Numbered from the stretch's first letter, positions 26,544 through 35,268 are shown. The stretch is 64,000 bases of DNA from an uncultured Burkholderiales bacterium (GCA_943908475.1 CALTTG010000021.1:1-64000); one strand, 5' to 3'. Notes: a model not told the origin generated them from the letters alone. Numbers and translations are program-made.

Positions 26544-26993
26544 ATGGACATCATGGGTCACACCGCCGCACGCCACGTCTCCCCCGTGAAAATCGGGCAC
26601 ACCCCCTCCCACAGCCTGGGCGATTGGGGCGATCAGGCCTTGGCCCGCACGTGGCGAACCGTGGGCATGCTCTCGATGGGCATTGGTGTGGTCAATGCCT
26701 TCATCCCCCTGCTGCCCACGACGGTCTTCTTGCTGATCGGGGTGTGGGCCTACGGCAAGGGAGACCCTGCCCTGCGCGAAAAGCTGTTGAACCACCCGCG
26801 TTACGGCGCATGCCTGCGGCTGTGGGTGGAAAAGCGGCAGATCACGCGAAAGGGCAAGATCGCCGCGTGCGTGGGCATTGCGGCCAGCATTGGCTTCACC
26901 AGCTTCATGATCGGTGCCAAACCCATCACTTGGGCCATTGGCGCAGGGCTGCTGGCCTTGATGGCCTTTCTGGCGACCCGCGAAGAGCCTTGA
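26544..26993 (+). CDS. YbaN-family inner-membrane protein (DUF454)
   Basis: The 149-residue protein has the DUF454 pattern. A first helix pair contains MLSMGIGVVNAFIPLLPTT, then comes a polar loop with KLLNHPRYGACLRLWVEKRQITRKGK, and two C-terminal hydrophobic segments end in LLALMAFLATREE. YbaN relatives are small membrane proteins without established function. ATG 26544 (MDIMGHTAARH) is preceded by GGAG at 8 nt. The N-terminal 45 residues before the first helix are longer than in E. coli YbaN. Confidence 0.85.
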   Translation: MDIMGHTAARHVSPVKIGHTPSHSLGDWGDQALARTWRTVGMLSMGIGVVNAFIPLLPTTVFLLIGVWAYGKGDPALREKLLNHPRYGACLRLWVEKRQITRKGKIAACVGIAASIGFTSFMIGAKPITWAIGAGLLALMAFLATREEP

Positions 26994-27023
26994 CGCACGC
27001 TCGACGTCCCGGATGGTTTTCAA

Positions 27024-27047
27024 AAAGGCCCTCGAGAGAGGGCCTTT
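27024..27047. terminator. Bidirectional terminator between convergent ybaN-like and dctM genes
   Basis: A perfect 10-bp stem (27024-27033, 27038-27047) with a GAGA loop is flanked by A5 on the left. Read on the minus strand it ends in TTTTTG, a good T tail. On the plus strand the tail is only TTTG. It lies right behind the dctM stop and 30 nt behind the ybaN-like gene, so it serves both. Confidence 0.8.
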
Positions 27048-27048
27048 G

Positions 27049-28563
27049 TCATTCAGGACGCAGCGAATTGGGATCGATCTCGGCGGGATTGCTCACCTCG
27101 CTGGCGGGCGCATCTGCTGCGCTTGGCGCCTCGACCGGTGGAGCCAGATCGGAGCCAGTGTCTTCGATCTGCATCTCGATTTTCACGTCGTCGACGTTGA
27201 CGGCTTGTTCTTTGTCCAGCCAATAGGTGACCGATTCAGGCCAGAAAATCACCACCGCGACCAGCATCAACTGCATCACCACCCAAGGAATCGCGCCCAA
27301 ATAGATGTCACGAGACTCGATGGGTTTGGGAATGGCCCCGTTCTTGTGAATCTGATCGGCGATGCCCCTCAGGTAGAACAGCGCAAAGCCAAACGGCGGG
27401 TGCATGAAGCTGGTCTGCATGTTCACGCACAGCAGCACGCCGAACCACACCAGGTCGATGCCCAGTTTCTGTGCCACCGGTGCCAACAGCGGCACGATGA
27501 TGAACGCGATTTCAAAAAAGTCCAGGAAGAACGCTAGGAAGAACACAAAGATGTTCACCGCGATCAGGAAACCGATCGGCCCGCCGGGCAGGTCTGCCAA
27601 CAGGTGTTCGATCCACAGGTTGCCGTCGACTCCCTGGAACACCAGTGAAAACACACTGGATCCCAAGAGGATGAAGATCACCATGGTTGTGACGCGGAAG
27701 GTCGAGTCCATGGCCTGCCAGAGCAGGGTCCAGCTCAGCCGCTTGTGCATGGCCGCGAGCGCCATGCCACCAAAGGCACCCAGTGCGCCGGCCTCGGTTG
27801 GGGTGGCCACACCCATGAACAAGGTTCCCAACACCAGGAAAATCAGCACGATCGAGGGCAACATGCCCCACAACACCCGATTGAGCAGCGCCCTGCCCTG
27901 CAAGGTTCTGGCTTCGGGGGGCAGCGCCGGCACCCAATGGGGCCGCCACAGAGCCACGGCAAGCGTGAACAGCAGGAACAGCGCCGTCTGCATGAGGGAG
28001 GGCCCGATGGCCCCCTTGTACATGTCGCCCACCGATCGCCCCAATTGATCGGCCAGCACCACCAGCACCAACGAGGGCGGAATCAGTTGGGTGATGGTGC
28101 CCGATGCCGCAATGACACCGGTGGCGTAGCGCATGTTGTAGCCGTATCGCATCATGACCGGCAGCGAAATCACACCCATCGCGATCACGCTGGCGGCCAC
28201 GGTGCCCGTGATGGCCCCCAAAATGGCGCCGACGATGATGACGGCAAAGCCCAATCCGCCAGGTTTGCTGCCAAACAGTTGCCCAGTGCCTTCCAGCAGG
28301 TCTTCGGCCAGGCCGCAGCGCTCCAAGATCGCGCCCATGAAGGTGAAGAAAGGAATCGACAGCAGCAACTCGTTGGACAGGACGCCGAACAAGCGGATGG
28401 GCAGGTTGCCCATGAATGCTTCGGTGAAAAAACCCTGTGACACGGCAAAGTAGCCGAAACCCAAGCCCAGTCCTGCCAGCGAAAACGCCACCGGAAAGCC
28501 CAACAGCATGACAAGGATGAGCGCGCCGAACATCAACGGCGCCATGTGTTCCATCTGGATCAT
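27049..28563 (-). CDS. TRAP transporter large permease (DctM family)
   Basis: The 504-residue membrane protein carries the solute across the inner membrane with Na+ coupling. About 12 hydrophobic segments are visible, with family motifs GFPVAFSLAGLG, SGTITQLIPPS, GVATPTEAGALGAFG, and a C-terminal VNMQTSFMHPPFGFALFYLRG. After the last helix there is an unusual 60-residue acidic, Ala/Pro-rich cytoplasmic tail. Its ATG at 28563 overlaps the dctQ stop (ATGA). It works with the DctQ neighbour and presumably the DctP protein at 25.35 kb. Confidence 0.94.
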   Translation of the reverse strand: MIQMEHMAPLMFGALILVMLLGFPVAFSLAGLGLGFGYFAVSQGFFTEAFMGNLPIRLFGVLSNELLLSIPFFTFMGAILERCGLAEDLLEGTGQLFGSKPGGLGFAVIIVGAILGAITGTVAASVIAMGVISLPVMMRYGYNMRYATGVIAASGTITQLIPPSLVLVVLADQLGRSVGDMYKGAIGPSLMQTALFLLFTLAVALWRPHWVPALPPEARTLQGRALLNRVLWGMLPSIVLIFLVLGTLFMGVATPTEAGALGAFGGMALAAMHKRLSWTLLWQAMDSTFRVTTMVIFILLGSSVFSLVFQGVDGNLWIEHLLADLPGGPIGFLIAVNIFVFFLAFFLDFFEIAFIIVPLLAPVAQKLGIDLVWFGVLLCVNMQTSFMHPPFGFALFYLRGIADQIHKNGAIPKPIESRDIYLGAIPWVVMQLMLVAVVIFWPESVTYWLDKEQAVNVDDVKIEMQIEDTGSDLAPPVEAPSAADAPASEVSNPAEIDPNSLRPE

Positions 28564-29090
28564 TGCAGGGGCCTCTCGTACTGAGGCAGGTCGATCGCGC
28601 CGCCTCTGAGGTAGATCACCCGCTTGAGCAACTCGGCCACGGCCTGCAGGCCGAGCAGACCAAAGCCCACCGGGATGGCGGCCTTGACCGGCCAACGGAT
28701 CAGCCCTCCAGCGCTGGGCGACAACTCATGCTGGTGGAAAGAATCGAGGGCAAACTGCCAAGACAAATGGATCACGATGCCGCAAACGGGCAGCAACACC
28801 AGCAACAAGCCCAGGGTGTCGATCCAGGCTTTGGTTCGAGGTGCGCGCGAGCCGTACACCACATCGACGCGGACATGCTCATTGAGTTTCAGCAGCATGG
28901 GCGCGCCGCCCATCACGGCCAGCGCGAAGAGGTACCACTGCGCTTCCAGCCAAGCGTTGGACCCCAAGTTGAAGGCATACCGAAGCACGGCATTGCCACC
29001 ACTGATCACGCAGGCCAACAGCAGCGCGAGCGCCGCCAGCACGCCCAACACACGTGACAAGCCATCGATCGAACGAATGAGGGCGTACAT
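28560..29090 (-). CDS. TRAP transporter small permease (DctQ family)
   Basis: The 176-residue protein has four membrane helices. Family features include the first helix SIDGLSRVLGVLAALALLLA, the GSNAWLEAQWYLFALAVMGG segment, and LNEHVRVDVVYG between helices 2 and 3. It bridges the solute receptor and the large permease. The ATG at 29090 was chosen over an upstream start because the 40 extra residues are polar and unrelated. It follows the DUF442-like phosphatase gene by 11 nt, so all three genes form one leftward operon. Confidence 0.92.
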   Translation of the reverse strand: MYALIRSIDGLSRVLGVLAALALLLACVISGGNAVLRYAFNLGSNAWLEAQWYLFALAVMGGAPMLLKLNEHVRVDVVYGSRAPRTKAWIDTLGLLLVLLPVCGIVIHLSWQFALDSFHQHELSPSAGGLIRWPVKAAIPVGFGLLGLQAVAELLKRVIYLRGGAIDLPQYERPLQ

Positions 29091-29101
29091 GGCTCGTCGG
29101 G

Positions 29102-29458
29102 TCACTGATCGTTCAAGGCTTGGGCCTGCATGAACAGTCGGCTGGAGCGTGCACCGCTGCGGCAAAACATCAGCAGAGGACGTGGCAGCGACTGGAGCAA
29201 GGCGGCGCACTGCGCGATCTCTTCGGGCGATTGATAGCCGCCCTGCACCGGCAGGTAGGCATAAGCCAAACCAGCCGCTTTGGCAGCCGCTTCCACCTCA
29301 GCGCTGAGGGGCTGTTCGGGGCCACCTTCCATGTCGGGCCGGTTGTTCATCACGGCCTTGAAGCCGGCTTCAGCCGCCGCGGCCATGGCCTCTGGCGTCA
29401 GTTGAGGCGCGGCATAAACGTCTTCGGCGATGGCTTGCAGTGCAATGGCGTTGCTCAT
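29102..29458 (-). CDS. TIGR01244-family (DUF442) phosphatase/sulfurtransferase-like protein
   Basis: The 118-residue protein matches the small beta-lactamase-hydrolase-like (Blh N-domain, DUF442) family. The N-terminus has VYAAPQLTPEAM, then FKAVMNNRPDMEG, and the active-site loop MFCRSGARSSR with the nucleophilic Cys. The loop has rhodanese/dual-specificity-phosphatase character (CRSGxRS). Relatives are often linked to sulfide oxidation; here it sits 11 nt upstream of dctQ and may be cotranscribed with the TRAP permeases. Substrate unknown. Confidence 0.88.
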   Translation of the reverse strand: MSNAIALQAIAEDVYAAPQLTPEAMAAAAEAGFKAVMNNRPDMEGGPEQPLSAEVEAAAKAAGLAYAYLPVQGGYQSPEEIAQCAALLQSLPRPLLMFCRSGARSSRLFMQAQALNDQ

Positions 29459-29531
29459 GGGAGTGTTCCTTGTCGACGCGGGGCCCGCACCACGCGCGCC
29501 CCGGCGGATTGTCTCGCAGACTGACGTGCGC

Positions 29532-29978
29532 TCAACCGGCCAATGCGGCCTTGACCGCCGCGGAGACCAGTCCCATGTCGGCCTTGCCCGACAGTTGAGC
29601 CTTGACCGCGCCCATCACCTTGCCCATGTCGCCAGGGCCTGAGGCGCCCAGTTCGGCGACGATGGCTTGTACCGCGGCCTTGATTTCGTCGGCGCTCAAC
29701 CGTTGGGGCAGGTAGCCCTCAAGCACCACGATTTCAGCCTTCTCTTTGTCCGCCAAGTCTGCACGCTGGGCGGCTTCGTACTGTTGGGCGGCATCTTTGC
29801 GCTGCTTGATCAGCTTGTCGACAATCGCCACGATCATGGCGTCGTCAAGCTCCACGCGTTCGTCGACCTCTTTTTGCTTCATGGCAGCCATCAACAAACG
29901 GATGGTGCCCAGGCGATCGGCTTCCTTGGCGCGCATGGCGGCCTTCATGTCATCGGAGATACGGGCTTTGAGGCTCAT
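29532..29978 (-). CDS. yqeY: GatB/YqeY domain protein
   Basis: The 148-residue YqeY-type protein has the all-helical GatB-tail-like domain (ISDDMKAAMRAKEADRLGTIRLL, EGYLPQRLSADEI, GDMGKVMGAVKAQLSGKADMGLV). The domain resembles the tRNA-binding tail of GatB, but free YqeY function is not established. ATG 29978 has AGGAAA upstream. It follows rpsU, the standard rpsU-yqeY start of the macromolecular-synthesis operon, with a terminator-like attenuator between. dnaG and rpoD do not follow. Confidence 0.95.
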   Translation of the reverse strand: MSLKARISDDMKAAMRAKEADRLGTIRLLMAAMKQKEVDERVELDDAMIVAIVDKLIKQRKDAAQQYEAAQRADLADKEKAEIVVLEGYLPQRLSADEIKAAVQAIVAELGASGPGDMGKVMGAVKAQLSGKADMGLVSAAVKAALAG

Positions 29979-30003
29979 GATGGTTTCCTGTCTGAAAAAA
30001 GCA

Positions 30004-30035
30004 AAAGCCCGCTTGGGCGTCCCCCCGCGGGCTTT
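30004..30035 (-). terminator. Terminator/attenuator between rpsU and yqeY
   Basis: A 9-bp GC-rich stem (30004-30012 with 30027-30035) with a 14-nt loop is followed on the minus strand by TTTTGCTTTTTTC. It lies in the 112-nt rpsU-yqeY gap and probably lets rpsU be expressed more strongly than yqeY. Confidence 0.75.
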
Positions 30036-30090
30036 GTTGCTGCTGCGACTCACGTTGTGCGGAGTCAGCGGCAAGAAGGGACTGAATGGA

Positions 30091-30303
30091 TCAGTACAGC
30101 TTCTTGGGCAGCTGCATGCTGCGAACGCGCTTGTAGTGACGCTTGACGGCGGCAGCCTTCTTGCGCTTGCGTTCAGCAGTGGGCTTCTCGTAGAACTCGC
30201 GTGCGCGCAGTTCGGTCAGCAGGCCCAGCTTTTCGATGGTGCGCTTGAAGCGGCGCAGGGCAACGTCAAAAGGCTCGTTCTCTTTGACACGGATGGTCGT
30301 CAT
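30091..30303 (-). CDS. rpsU: 30S ribosomal protein S21
   Basis: The 70-residue basic protein is a full-length bS21 ([41 protein letters not shown]). S21 binds near the anti-Shine-Dalgarno end of 16S rRNA and is needed for initiation. The start, length and context with yqeY are canonical. Confidence 0.98.
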
Positions 30304-30619
30304 TACCAGATCACTTTCAGTGTGAATGCATTCAAAAGGGCCAGTGCATGGCCATCGACCACGCCATCAACGCTTTGCCACACAAGGATCAATGAACCTG
30401 CCTCACGGCCACCAGGGTCTGGGCCCGATCCCGTGTTCCACGTCCGGATTTCGCGGATGGATACGGGCTGACCTGTCTCGGTGTGCACGGCGCCATGCCA
30501 ACAGCGCCTGCCGATGGACTTCCTTTGCAATCATGCAAGCAAGCCCCACCAACAAAGCCTGCGATTCTACCCCGATTTTTCCAGATACTCCAGCAAATCA
30601 AAGGGTTGAAGCCCTGATT
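30304..30619. other. Intergenic region upstream of rpsU (316 nt), no gene recognised
   Basis: The stretch between folK and rpsU must hold the rpsU promoter, since folK ends and rpsU starts here on the same strand. A 75-codon open frame on the minus strand (30303-30530) runs into rpsU but resembles nothing I know. The part near 30545-30620 is more AT-rich (CCCGATTTTTCCAGATACTC) and is the most promoter-like. I see no tRNA or hairpin with a T tail. Confidence 0.5.
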
Positions 30620-31195
30620 TCACGCTGAAAACAAGGTCTGGGGCAGTTTTTCGAGGCCTTGCGTCTGCGCCAGGGCGCGGCGAACGGCCATGTCGGGCAG
30701 GTCAGGCCATGACTCCGGCGCGGTGTTTCGGTCGGCGAGCAGGGCTTTGAGCACCTCGGCCAGGGGCTCCAGCACGAAGGCCCTCTGCCGGTACCGCGGA
30801 TGCGGCAGGGTCAATTCGGGGGTGTGGAGCACCAGGTCACCGTGCCAGATCAAGTCCAGGTCGAGGGTCCGCGGCGCGTTGTGGAACAAGCGCTCCCGCC
30901 CTTGGCGGGCCTCTTGGGCCTGCAGCACATGCAGCAACTCCAGGGGACCCAGGGTGGTGGCGACCCGCATCACGGCATTGGTGAAGTCGGGGCCTGAGGC
31001 CTCCACCGGTGCGGTGCGGTACAGCGAAGAGCCGGCCAGTGCCTGAATGCCGGGAACCGATGCCAAGGCCCGCGCGGCTTGCTGAAGCGCCGAAGGGCCA
31101 TCGCCCAAGTTGGCCCCCAACGCGATCCAGGCGTCGAACTGGACGGGGCCTGCGACAGGGGCAGGTGTCATGTCACGCCCCGCTGCCCCAGCCAT
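30620..31195 (-). CDS. folK: 2-amino-4-hydroxy-6-hydroxymethyldihydropteridine diphosphokinase
   Basis: FolK pyrophosphorylates hydroxymethyl-dihydropterin in folate synthesis. The 191-residue protein shows WIALGANLGDG, SSLYRTAPVE, DFTNAVMRVAT, and the signature RTLDLDLIWHGD with TLPHPRYRQRAFVLEPLAE. The ATG at 31195 overlaps the pcnB stop (TGATG), suggesting coupling; ATG 31171 is an alternative without the first eight residues. It is the last gene of the perM-hda-HAD-pcnB-folK run. Confidence 0.94.
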   Translation of the reverse strand: MAGAAGRDMTPAPVAGPVQFDAWIALGANLGDGPSALQQAARALASVPGIQALAGSSLYRTAPVEASGPDFTNAVMRVATTLGPLELLHVLQAQEARQGRERLFHNAPRTLDLDLIWHGDLVLHTPELTLPHPRYRQRAFVLEPLAEVLKALLADRNTAPESWPDLPDMAVRRALAQTQGLEKLPQTLFSA

Positions 31196-32721
31196 CAATC
31201 GGCGGCGCCCGCCGCGCCCGCGCCCTCACCGGCAGGTTTGCGACGGCGGCGACGACGCTTTTTGGCGGGTTCACCGGGGCCTTCGTGGCCGCCCGAACCT
31301 CCACGGGCCTGCCGTTTGGCGGCTTCGCTGTCACGGGCTTGGCTGAGCAGGTCTCGGCGTTCTTCGTCATCGGCCAGGGAAAAGTCTTCCCACCAGTTGG
31401 CCAACTCGGGGTCCACCTCGCCCACCTGGCCGCGCAAGCGCAGGAAGTCGAACCCTGCGCGGAAACGGGGTTGCTCGACCAGGGTCAGCGGACCGTTGCC
31501 AATGCGGCGATCGAAGCGCGGTTGCATGGTCCAGATCTCGCGCATGTCGGCGGCAAGTTTGCCCCGGCCGGAAATGTCACCAATGCGCGCGTTGAAGACC
31601 GCATCGGTGGCTTGCTGCAGCGCAGGAAAGCTCGATTCGCCGTGGGTCATGTTCATGTCCCACTGCTCGCGCACGTCGTGCCACAGCAGGCAGGCCAGCA
31701 AGAAACTGGGCGCCACCGGTTTGCCCTCGCCCACTCGGCGATCGGTGTCGGCCAAGGCCAGGTCGATGAACTTCAGTCGCTCGGCGCTGGGTGGGTTGGT
31801 CGGATCAAACACCGCATCCAAGATGGGGAACAGGCCTTGCTGCAGGCCCTGCTTGCGCAACTCTTCCAGCGAGGCGCGGGCATGGCCGGTTTGCAGCAGT
31901 TTGATCATTTCGTCAAACAGTCGCGACTGGGGAATGTTGCCCAGCAGCTCGGACATCGTCTGGAGCGGTGCCCGGGTTTTCGGTTCGATGTCGAAACCCA
32001 GCTTGGCGGCAAAGCGAACCACGCGGATGATGCGAACCGGGTCTTCCCGGTAGCGCACTTCAGGCTCACCGATCATCCGGAGCACGCGTTTTTTCGCGTC
32101 CTTGATGCCGCCGTGGTAGTCGACCACCACGCCCGAGGTGGGGTCGTAGTACATGGCGTTGACTGTGAAGTCTCGGCGAGCGGCGTCCTGGTCTTGAGGG
32201 CCCCAAACGTTGTCACGCAAGACGCGCCCGCTGGCGTCGACGACATGGGTCTTGTCTTCCAGAGCCTTGCGCGAGGTCTTTTCATTGCCCGACACCTGTT
32301 CGGCAGCGTCGGCGTCCAGGTAGGCGCGGAAGGTCGACACTTCGATCACTTCGTGTTCTCGGCCGCGACCGTAGACCACGTGAACGATCCGGAACCGTTT
32401 GCCGATGATGAAGGCTCGACGGAACAGGCTTTTGACCTGTTCGGGCGTGGCGTTGGTGGCCACGTCGAAATCCTTGGGGCGCAGGCCCAGGATGAGGTCG
32501 CGCACCGCGCCCCCCACGATGTAGGCCTCGTAGCCCGCGTCGTGCAGTGTGGTGACCACCTTCAACGCACGTTCGTCCACCAGCTTGGGGTCGATGCCGT
32601 GCTCACTGGCCGGAACGTCGACCCGCTTGCCGGTGGGGACGCGGGCTTTGGCGCCTTTGGCGGCTGCCGCACGCTTGGCCGGCGTCTTGGCCAATATTTT
32701 GTGAATCAGGCTTTTGATCAT
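31195..32721 (-). CDS. pcnB: Poly(A) polymerase I
   Basis: PcnB adds 3' poly(A) tails that promote RNA decay. The 508-residue protein has a nucleotidyltransferase head with IVGGAVRDLILGLRPKDFDVAT (catalytic Asp pair) and RRDFTVNAMYYDP, then the RNA-binding helices (REDPVRIIRVVRFAAKLGF). The C-terminus ends in a strongly basic KKRRRRRRK tail followed by Gly/Ala, the typical class II poly(A) polymerase feature that separates it from CCA-adding enzyme. The start ATG 32721 overlaps the HAD gene stop by 4 nt. The frame is open 59 codons further upstream over the HAD gene. Confidence 0.95.
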   Translation of the reverse strand: MIKSLIHKILAKTPAKRAAAAKGAKARVPTGKRVDVPASEHGIDPKLVDERALKVVTTLHDAGYEAYIVGGAVRDLILGLRPKDFDVATNATPEQVKSLFRRAFIIGKRFRIVHVVYGRGREHEVIEVSTFRAYLDADAAEQVSGNEKTSRKALEDKTHVVDASGRVLRDNVWGPQDQDAARRDFTVNAMYYDPTSGVVVDYHGGIKDAKKRVLRMIGEPEVRYREDPVRIIRVVRFAAKLGFDIEPKTRAPLQTMSELLGNIPQSRLFDEMIKLLQTGHARASLEELRKQGLQQGLFPILDAVFDPTNPPSAERLKFIDLALADTDRRVGEGKPVAPSFLLACLLWHDVREQWDMNMTHGESSFPALQQATDAVFNARIGDISGRGKLAADMREIWTMQPRFDRRIGNGPLTLVEQPRFRAGFDFLRLRGQVGEVDPELANWWEDFSLADDEERRDLLSQARDSEAAKRQARGGSGGHEGPGEPAKKRRRRRRKPAGEGAGAAGAAD

Positions 32722-33386
32722 GAAAAGAGGTTCAGCAGACGCCAGCCGCGCGCTTTCGCCTCGGCTTCCAGCGCAGGGCTGGGGTTGGTCGCCACGGGGT
32801 CGGTGGCCTGCTCCAGCAGGGGAAGGTCGTTGGGCGAGTCGCTGTAGAAGCTGACGCGTTCGAAATCGGCGAGGGTCTGGCCGCGTTCTTGCAGCCATTG
32901 CGCCACACGTGTGATTTTGCCCTCTCTGAACGATGGCACGCCATCTATTTCGCCAGTGACTCGCCCTTGGGGGTCACGCACCAGCCTGACCGCGATCAGG
33001 TCGTCGATGCCGAATGCCTTGGCAATGGGTTGGGTCACGAACTCATTGGTGGCCGTCACGATGGCCATGAGGTCTCCCTGGCGCCGGTGTTCGTCGATCA
33101 GTGCCAGGGCCTGCGGCCGGATCGCAGGGTGGATGACCTCGGTCATGAAGCGGGCTTGCAGGGCTTCTTGGTCCTGCGGGCTCATGTGTCGCCAGACGCT
33201 GGTGGTGAACTCGATGTAGTGATCCAGCACCAAGGTGCCTTCACAGTACTGTCGGTAAAACGCGTCGTTGCGGGCTCGGTAATCGGTGGCGTCGGCCACC
33301 CCGGTGCGGCACAGGAACTCGCCGAATTCATGGTCGGAGTCCAAGGGCAGCAAGGTGTGGTCCAGGTCAAACAGGCAAAGGTTCAT
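32718..33386 (-). CDS. HAD-superfamily hydrolase, SerB-like (HAD-IB)
   Basis: The 222-residue protein has HAD motif I LFDLDHTLLPLD (D7 and D9), motif II IVTATNEF, a Lys in FREGKITRV, and motif IV FYSDSPNDLPLLEQA. The alpha-helical cap between motifs I and II is of the HAD-IB (phosphoserine phosphatase-like) type. Substrate is unknown; relatives are annotated as phosphoserine- or histidinol-phosphatase-like. It overlaps hda upstream and pcnB downstream by 4 nt each, so the three are translationally coupled. Confidence 0.9.
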   Translation of the reverse strand: MNLCLFDLDHTLLPLDSDHEFGEFLCRTGVADATDYRARNDAFYRQYCEGTLVLDHYIEFTTSVWRHMSPQDQEALQARFMTEVIHPAIRPQALALIDEHRRQGDLMAIVTATNEFVTQPIAKAFGIDDLIAVRLVRDPQGRVTGEIDGVPSFREGKITRVAQWLQERGQTLADFERVSFYSDSPNDLPLLEQATDPVATNPSPALEAEAKARGWRLLNLFS

Positions 33387-34090
33387 GGGGTCTCCTGCGC
33401 GAGCATTTGCTTGAGCAGCGGCACGGTCACCACCCGCTGCTCGGCCAGCGCAAATCGATCAAGTTGGTCCAGCAAACGCATCAGGTAACCCTGATCGCGG
33501 CTGAAGTGGTTCAGCAAATAGGGCAACACGCCCTCGTGAAGGCGCAAACCTCGTCGCCGGGCCTCTTGCTCCAGCGCCGATTTCACCCCGTCATCGTCCA
33601 GCGCCTGCAGGCCGAAGATCAGGCCCCAGCCCAGACGGGTGCGTAAATCGTCCCGCACGGACAAATCGGTGGGCGGCACGCGGCCGGCTGCCACGATGGC
33701 CATGGCCGGCCCGTGCTCGGGCGCAGACTGGGCCGCTGCCGATTCGATGAAGAGGTTGAAGGCCCAGTGTTGTTGCTGGGCGTCCAGGCTGTCGCAGTCG
33801 TCCATCAGCACCAAGGTGGGGGCTTCGGCGATGCTGCACTCCCAGGACTGAAAGCCCCCGTCATCGAGCCACAGCACATGCCAGCCCTGCGCCAAGGCGT
33901 GAGAGGCGAGGCCCTTGAGCAAGTGGGTCTTGCCCAACCCTGGCGCCCCCCAAATGTAGGTGGGCGTGCCTGGCTGGGCGCTGTCGGGCCACGCCTGCAA
34001 CCAGGCCAGCAACTCTGTGTTGTGTCCGGTCACGAAGGCGTCGAGACCGGGGACATCGCCCGGCCCCAGGTCCAGCGCCAACTGCTTCAT
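33383..34090 (-). CDS. hda: DnaA-related regulatory inactivator Hda
   Basis: Hda with the beta clamp stimulates ATP hydrolysis by DnaA and prevents re-initiation. The 235-residue protein starts MKQLALDLG; QLALDL at residues 3-8 fits the beta-clamp-binding motif, which supports ATG 34090 over ATG 34123 (which overlaps the perM stop). Walker A GAPGLGKTHLL (48-58), Walker B VLMDDCDSL, an arginine-rich sensor region RDDLRTRLGWGL and the lid helices follow, as in DnaA domain III. Confidence 0.93.
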   Translation of the reverse strand: MKQLALDLGPGDVPGLDAFVTGHNTELLAWLQAWPDSAQPGTPTYIWGAPGLGKTHLLKGLASHALAQGWHVLWLDDGGFQSWECSIAEAPTLVLMDDCDSLDAQQQHWAFNLFIESAAAQSAPEHGPAMAIVAAGRVPPTDLSVRDDLRTRLGWGLIFGLQALDDDGVKSALEQEARRRGLRLHEGVLPYLLNHFSRDQGYLMRLLDQLDRFALAEQRVVTVPLLKQMLAQETP

Positions 34091-34119
34091 GGGGGCCCAG
34101 ACGCTTTGGAGTACGGCGC

Positions 34120-35241
34120 TCATGGCGTGGGCGCACCTCGCCGATACCAGGCAGACTGTCGGTACCGCCGGTTCAGCCGGCGAGCCAGCACCAGGCCCAG
34201 GGCGCTGGCTGGCAAGGCCACCAACACACCGATGAAGCCCGCCCAGGTGCCAAACAGCATCAAGGCCAAAATCACCGCCATGGGGTGCAGTCCGATTTGT
34301 TCGCCCACGCACCGGGGGGTGAGCCACACACTCTCCACCACCTGGCCCACGCCGTACACACATCCCACGGCCACAAAAGGCCACCACCAAGACGAGGCCT
34401 CCGCACTGAACTGCAAAACGCCTGACAACACGGCGAGGATGAGCCCCAAGCCAAAACCCAGGTAGGGAATGAAAACGGCCAGCCCAGTGAAGACACCAAT
34501 GGGCAGCGCCTGCTCAAAGCCAAATGCCATGAGCCCGAGGCTGTAGTAGGCCGCGAGGACCAGCATGACCATCAACTGACCCCGCAAATAGCGCCCCATG
34601 ACGCCATCGGCTTCGTCGATCAGGCTGCCGGCGGATGCTCGCCAGCGAGGAGGCACCATCAGCACCGCCTTGTCGCGCAGCATTTCCCAGTCCAGCAGCC
34701 AGTAGAACGTGAGCAGTGGCACCAGGGCCACCAGGCCCATGAGGGTCAACAAGGCACTGCCGCCGACTTTGAGTGAGTTCAGGGCGGCCTGGGTCCACTC
34801 TTCGCCATGGGATGCCAGCACTTTGGTGAACAGCGGCTTGAGTTCTGCGAGGTCATGCGGCACCTTGAACCCCGCCTGGAGCAGCAGCGGCGCCAGGCCT
34901 TGCCAGGCACGGTCGGCCAACTCGGGCAACTGGTCTTTCAGTCGGGGGGCAATGTCCATCACGATGGGCACCAGCAGCAGCATGAGCAAGGTGGCCAGCA
35001 ACCCTGCCCCGCCGACGAGCAGTGCGATGGCGAGCACTCGGGGCCAACGCTTGCGCTCCAGCCACACCATGGCCGGACGCAGCACATAAGCCAACGCGGC
35101 AGACAGCGCAAAGGGGCCCACGATGGCCGCGTGTAGCCAGAGCAACCACAGCACAGCCGCGGCGACCACGATCAGCAAGCCGGTGGTCGCCGGTCGCCGG
35201 CTGGGGCTGGGGAGGGTCTCGGGAGGCTCTAGCGGGTTCAT
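34120..35241 (-). CDS. perM: AI-2E-family transporter / PerM permease
   Basis: The 373-residue membrane protein has 7-8 hydrophobic segments in the AI-2E exporter pattern: an N-terminal pair, a long amphipathic periplasmic region (about 95-150), and the conserved FIPYLGFGLGLILAVLSG and GEQIGLHPMAVILALMLFG motifs. The substrate is not predictable; Na+/H+ antiport and autoinducer export have been reported for other members. GTG 35244 is adjacent, but ATG 35241 is preferred. It precedes hda in the conserved Burkholderiales order, although purM, often upstream, is missing. Confidence 0.9.
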   Translation of the reverse strand: MNPLEPPETLPSPSRRPATTGLLIVVAAAVLWLLWLHAAIVGPFALSAALAYVLRPAMVWLERKRWPRVLAIALLVGGAGLLATLLMLLLVPIVMDIAPRLKDQLPELADRAWQGLAPLLLQAGFKVPHDLAELKPLFTKVLASHGEEWTQAALNSLKVGGSALLTLMGLVALVPLLTFYWLLDWEMLRDKAVLMVPPRWRASAGSLIDEADGVMGRYLRGQLMVMLVLAAYYSLGLMAFGFEQALPIGVFTGLAVFIPYLGFGLGLILAVLSGVLQFSAEASSWWWPFVAVGCVYGVGQVVESVWLTPRCVGEQIGLHPMAVILALMLFGTWAGFIGVLVALPASALGLVLARRLNRRYRQSAWYRRGAPTP

Positions 35242-35268
35242 CACCCGCGGATTCTATCGGGCCGATGA

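Noticed and set aside
30303..30530. 75-codon open frame upstream of rpsU
   Set aside because: It has no recognisable domain or Shine-Dalgarno and lies in the rpsU promoter region; left as intergenic.
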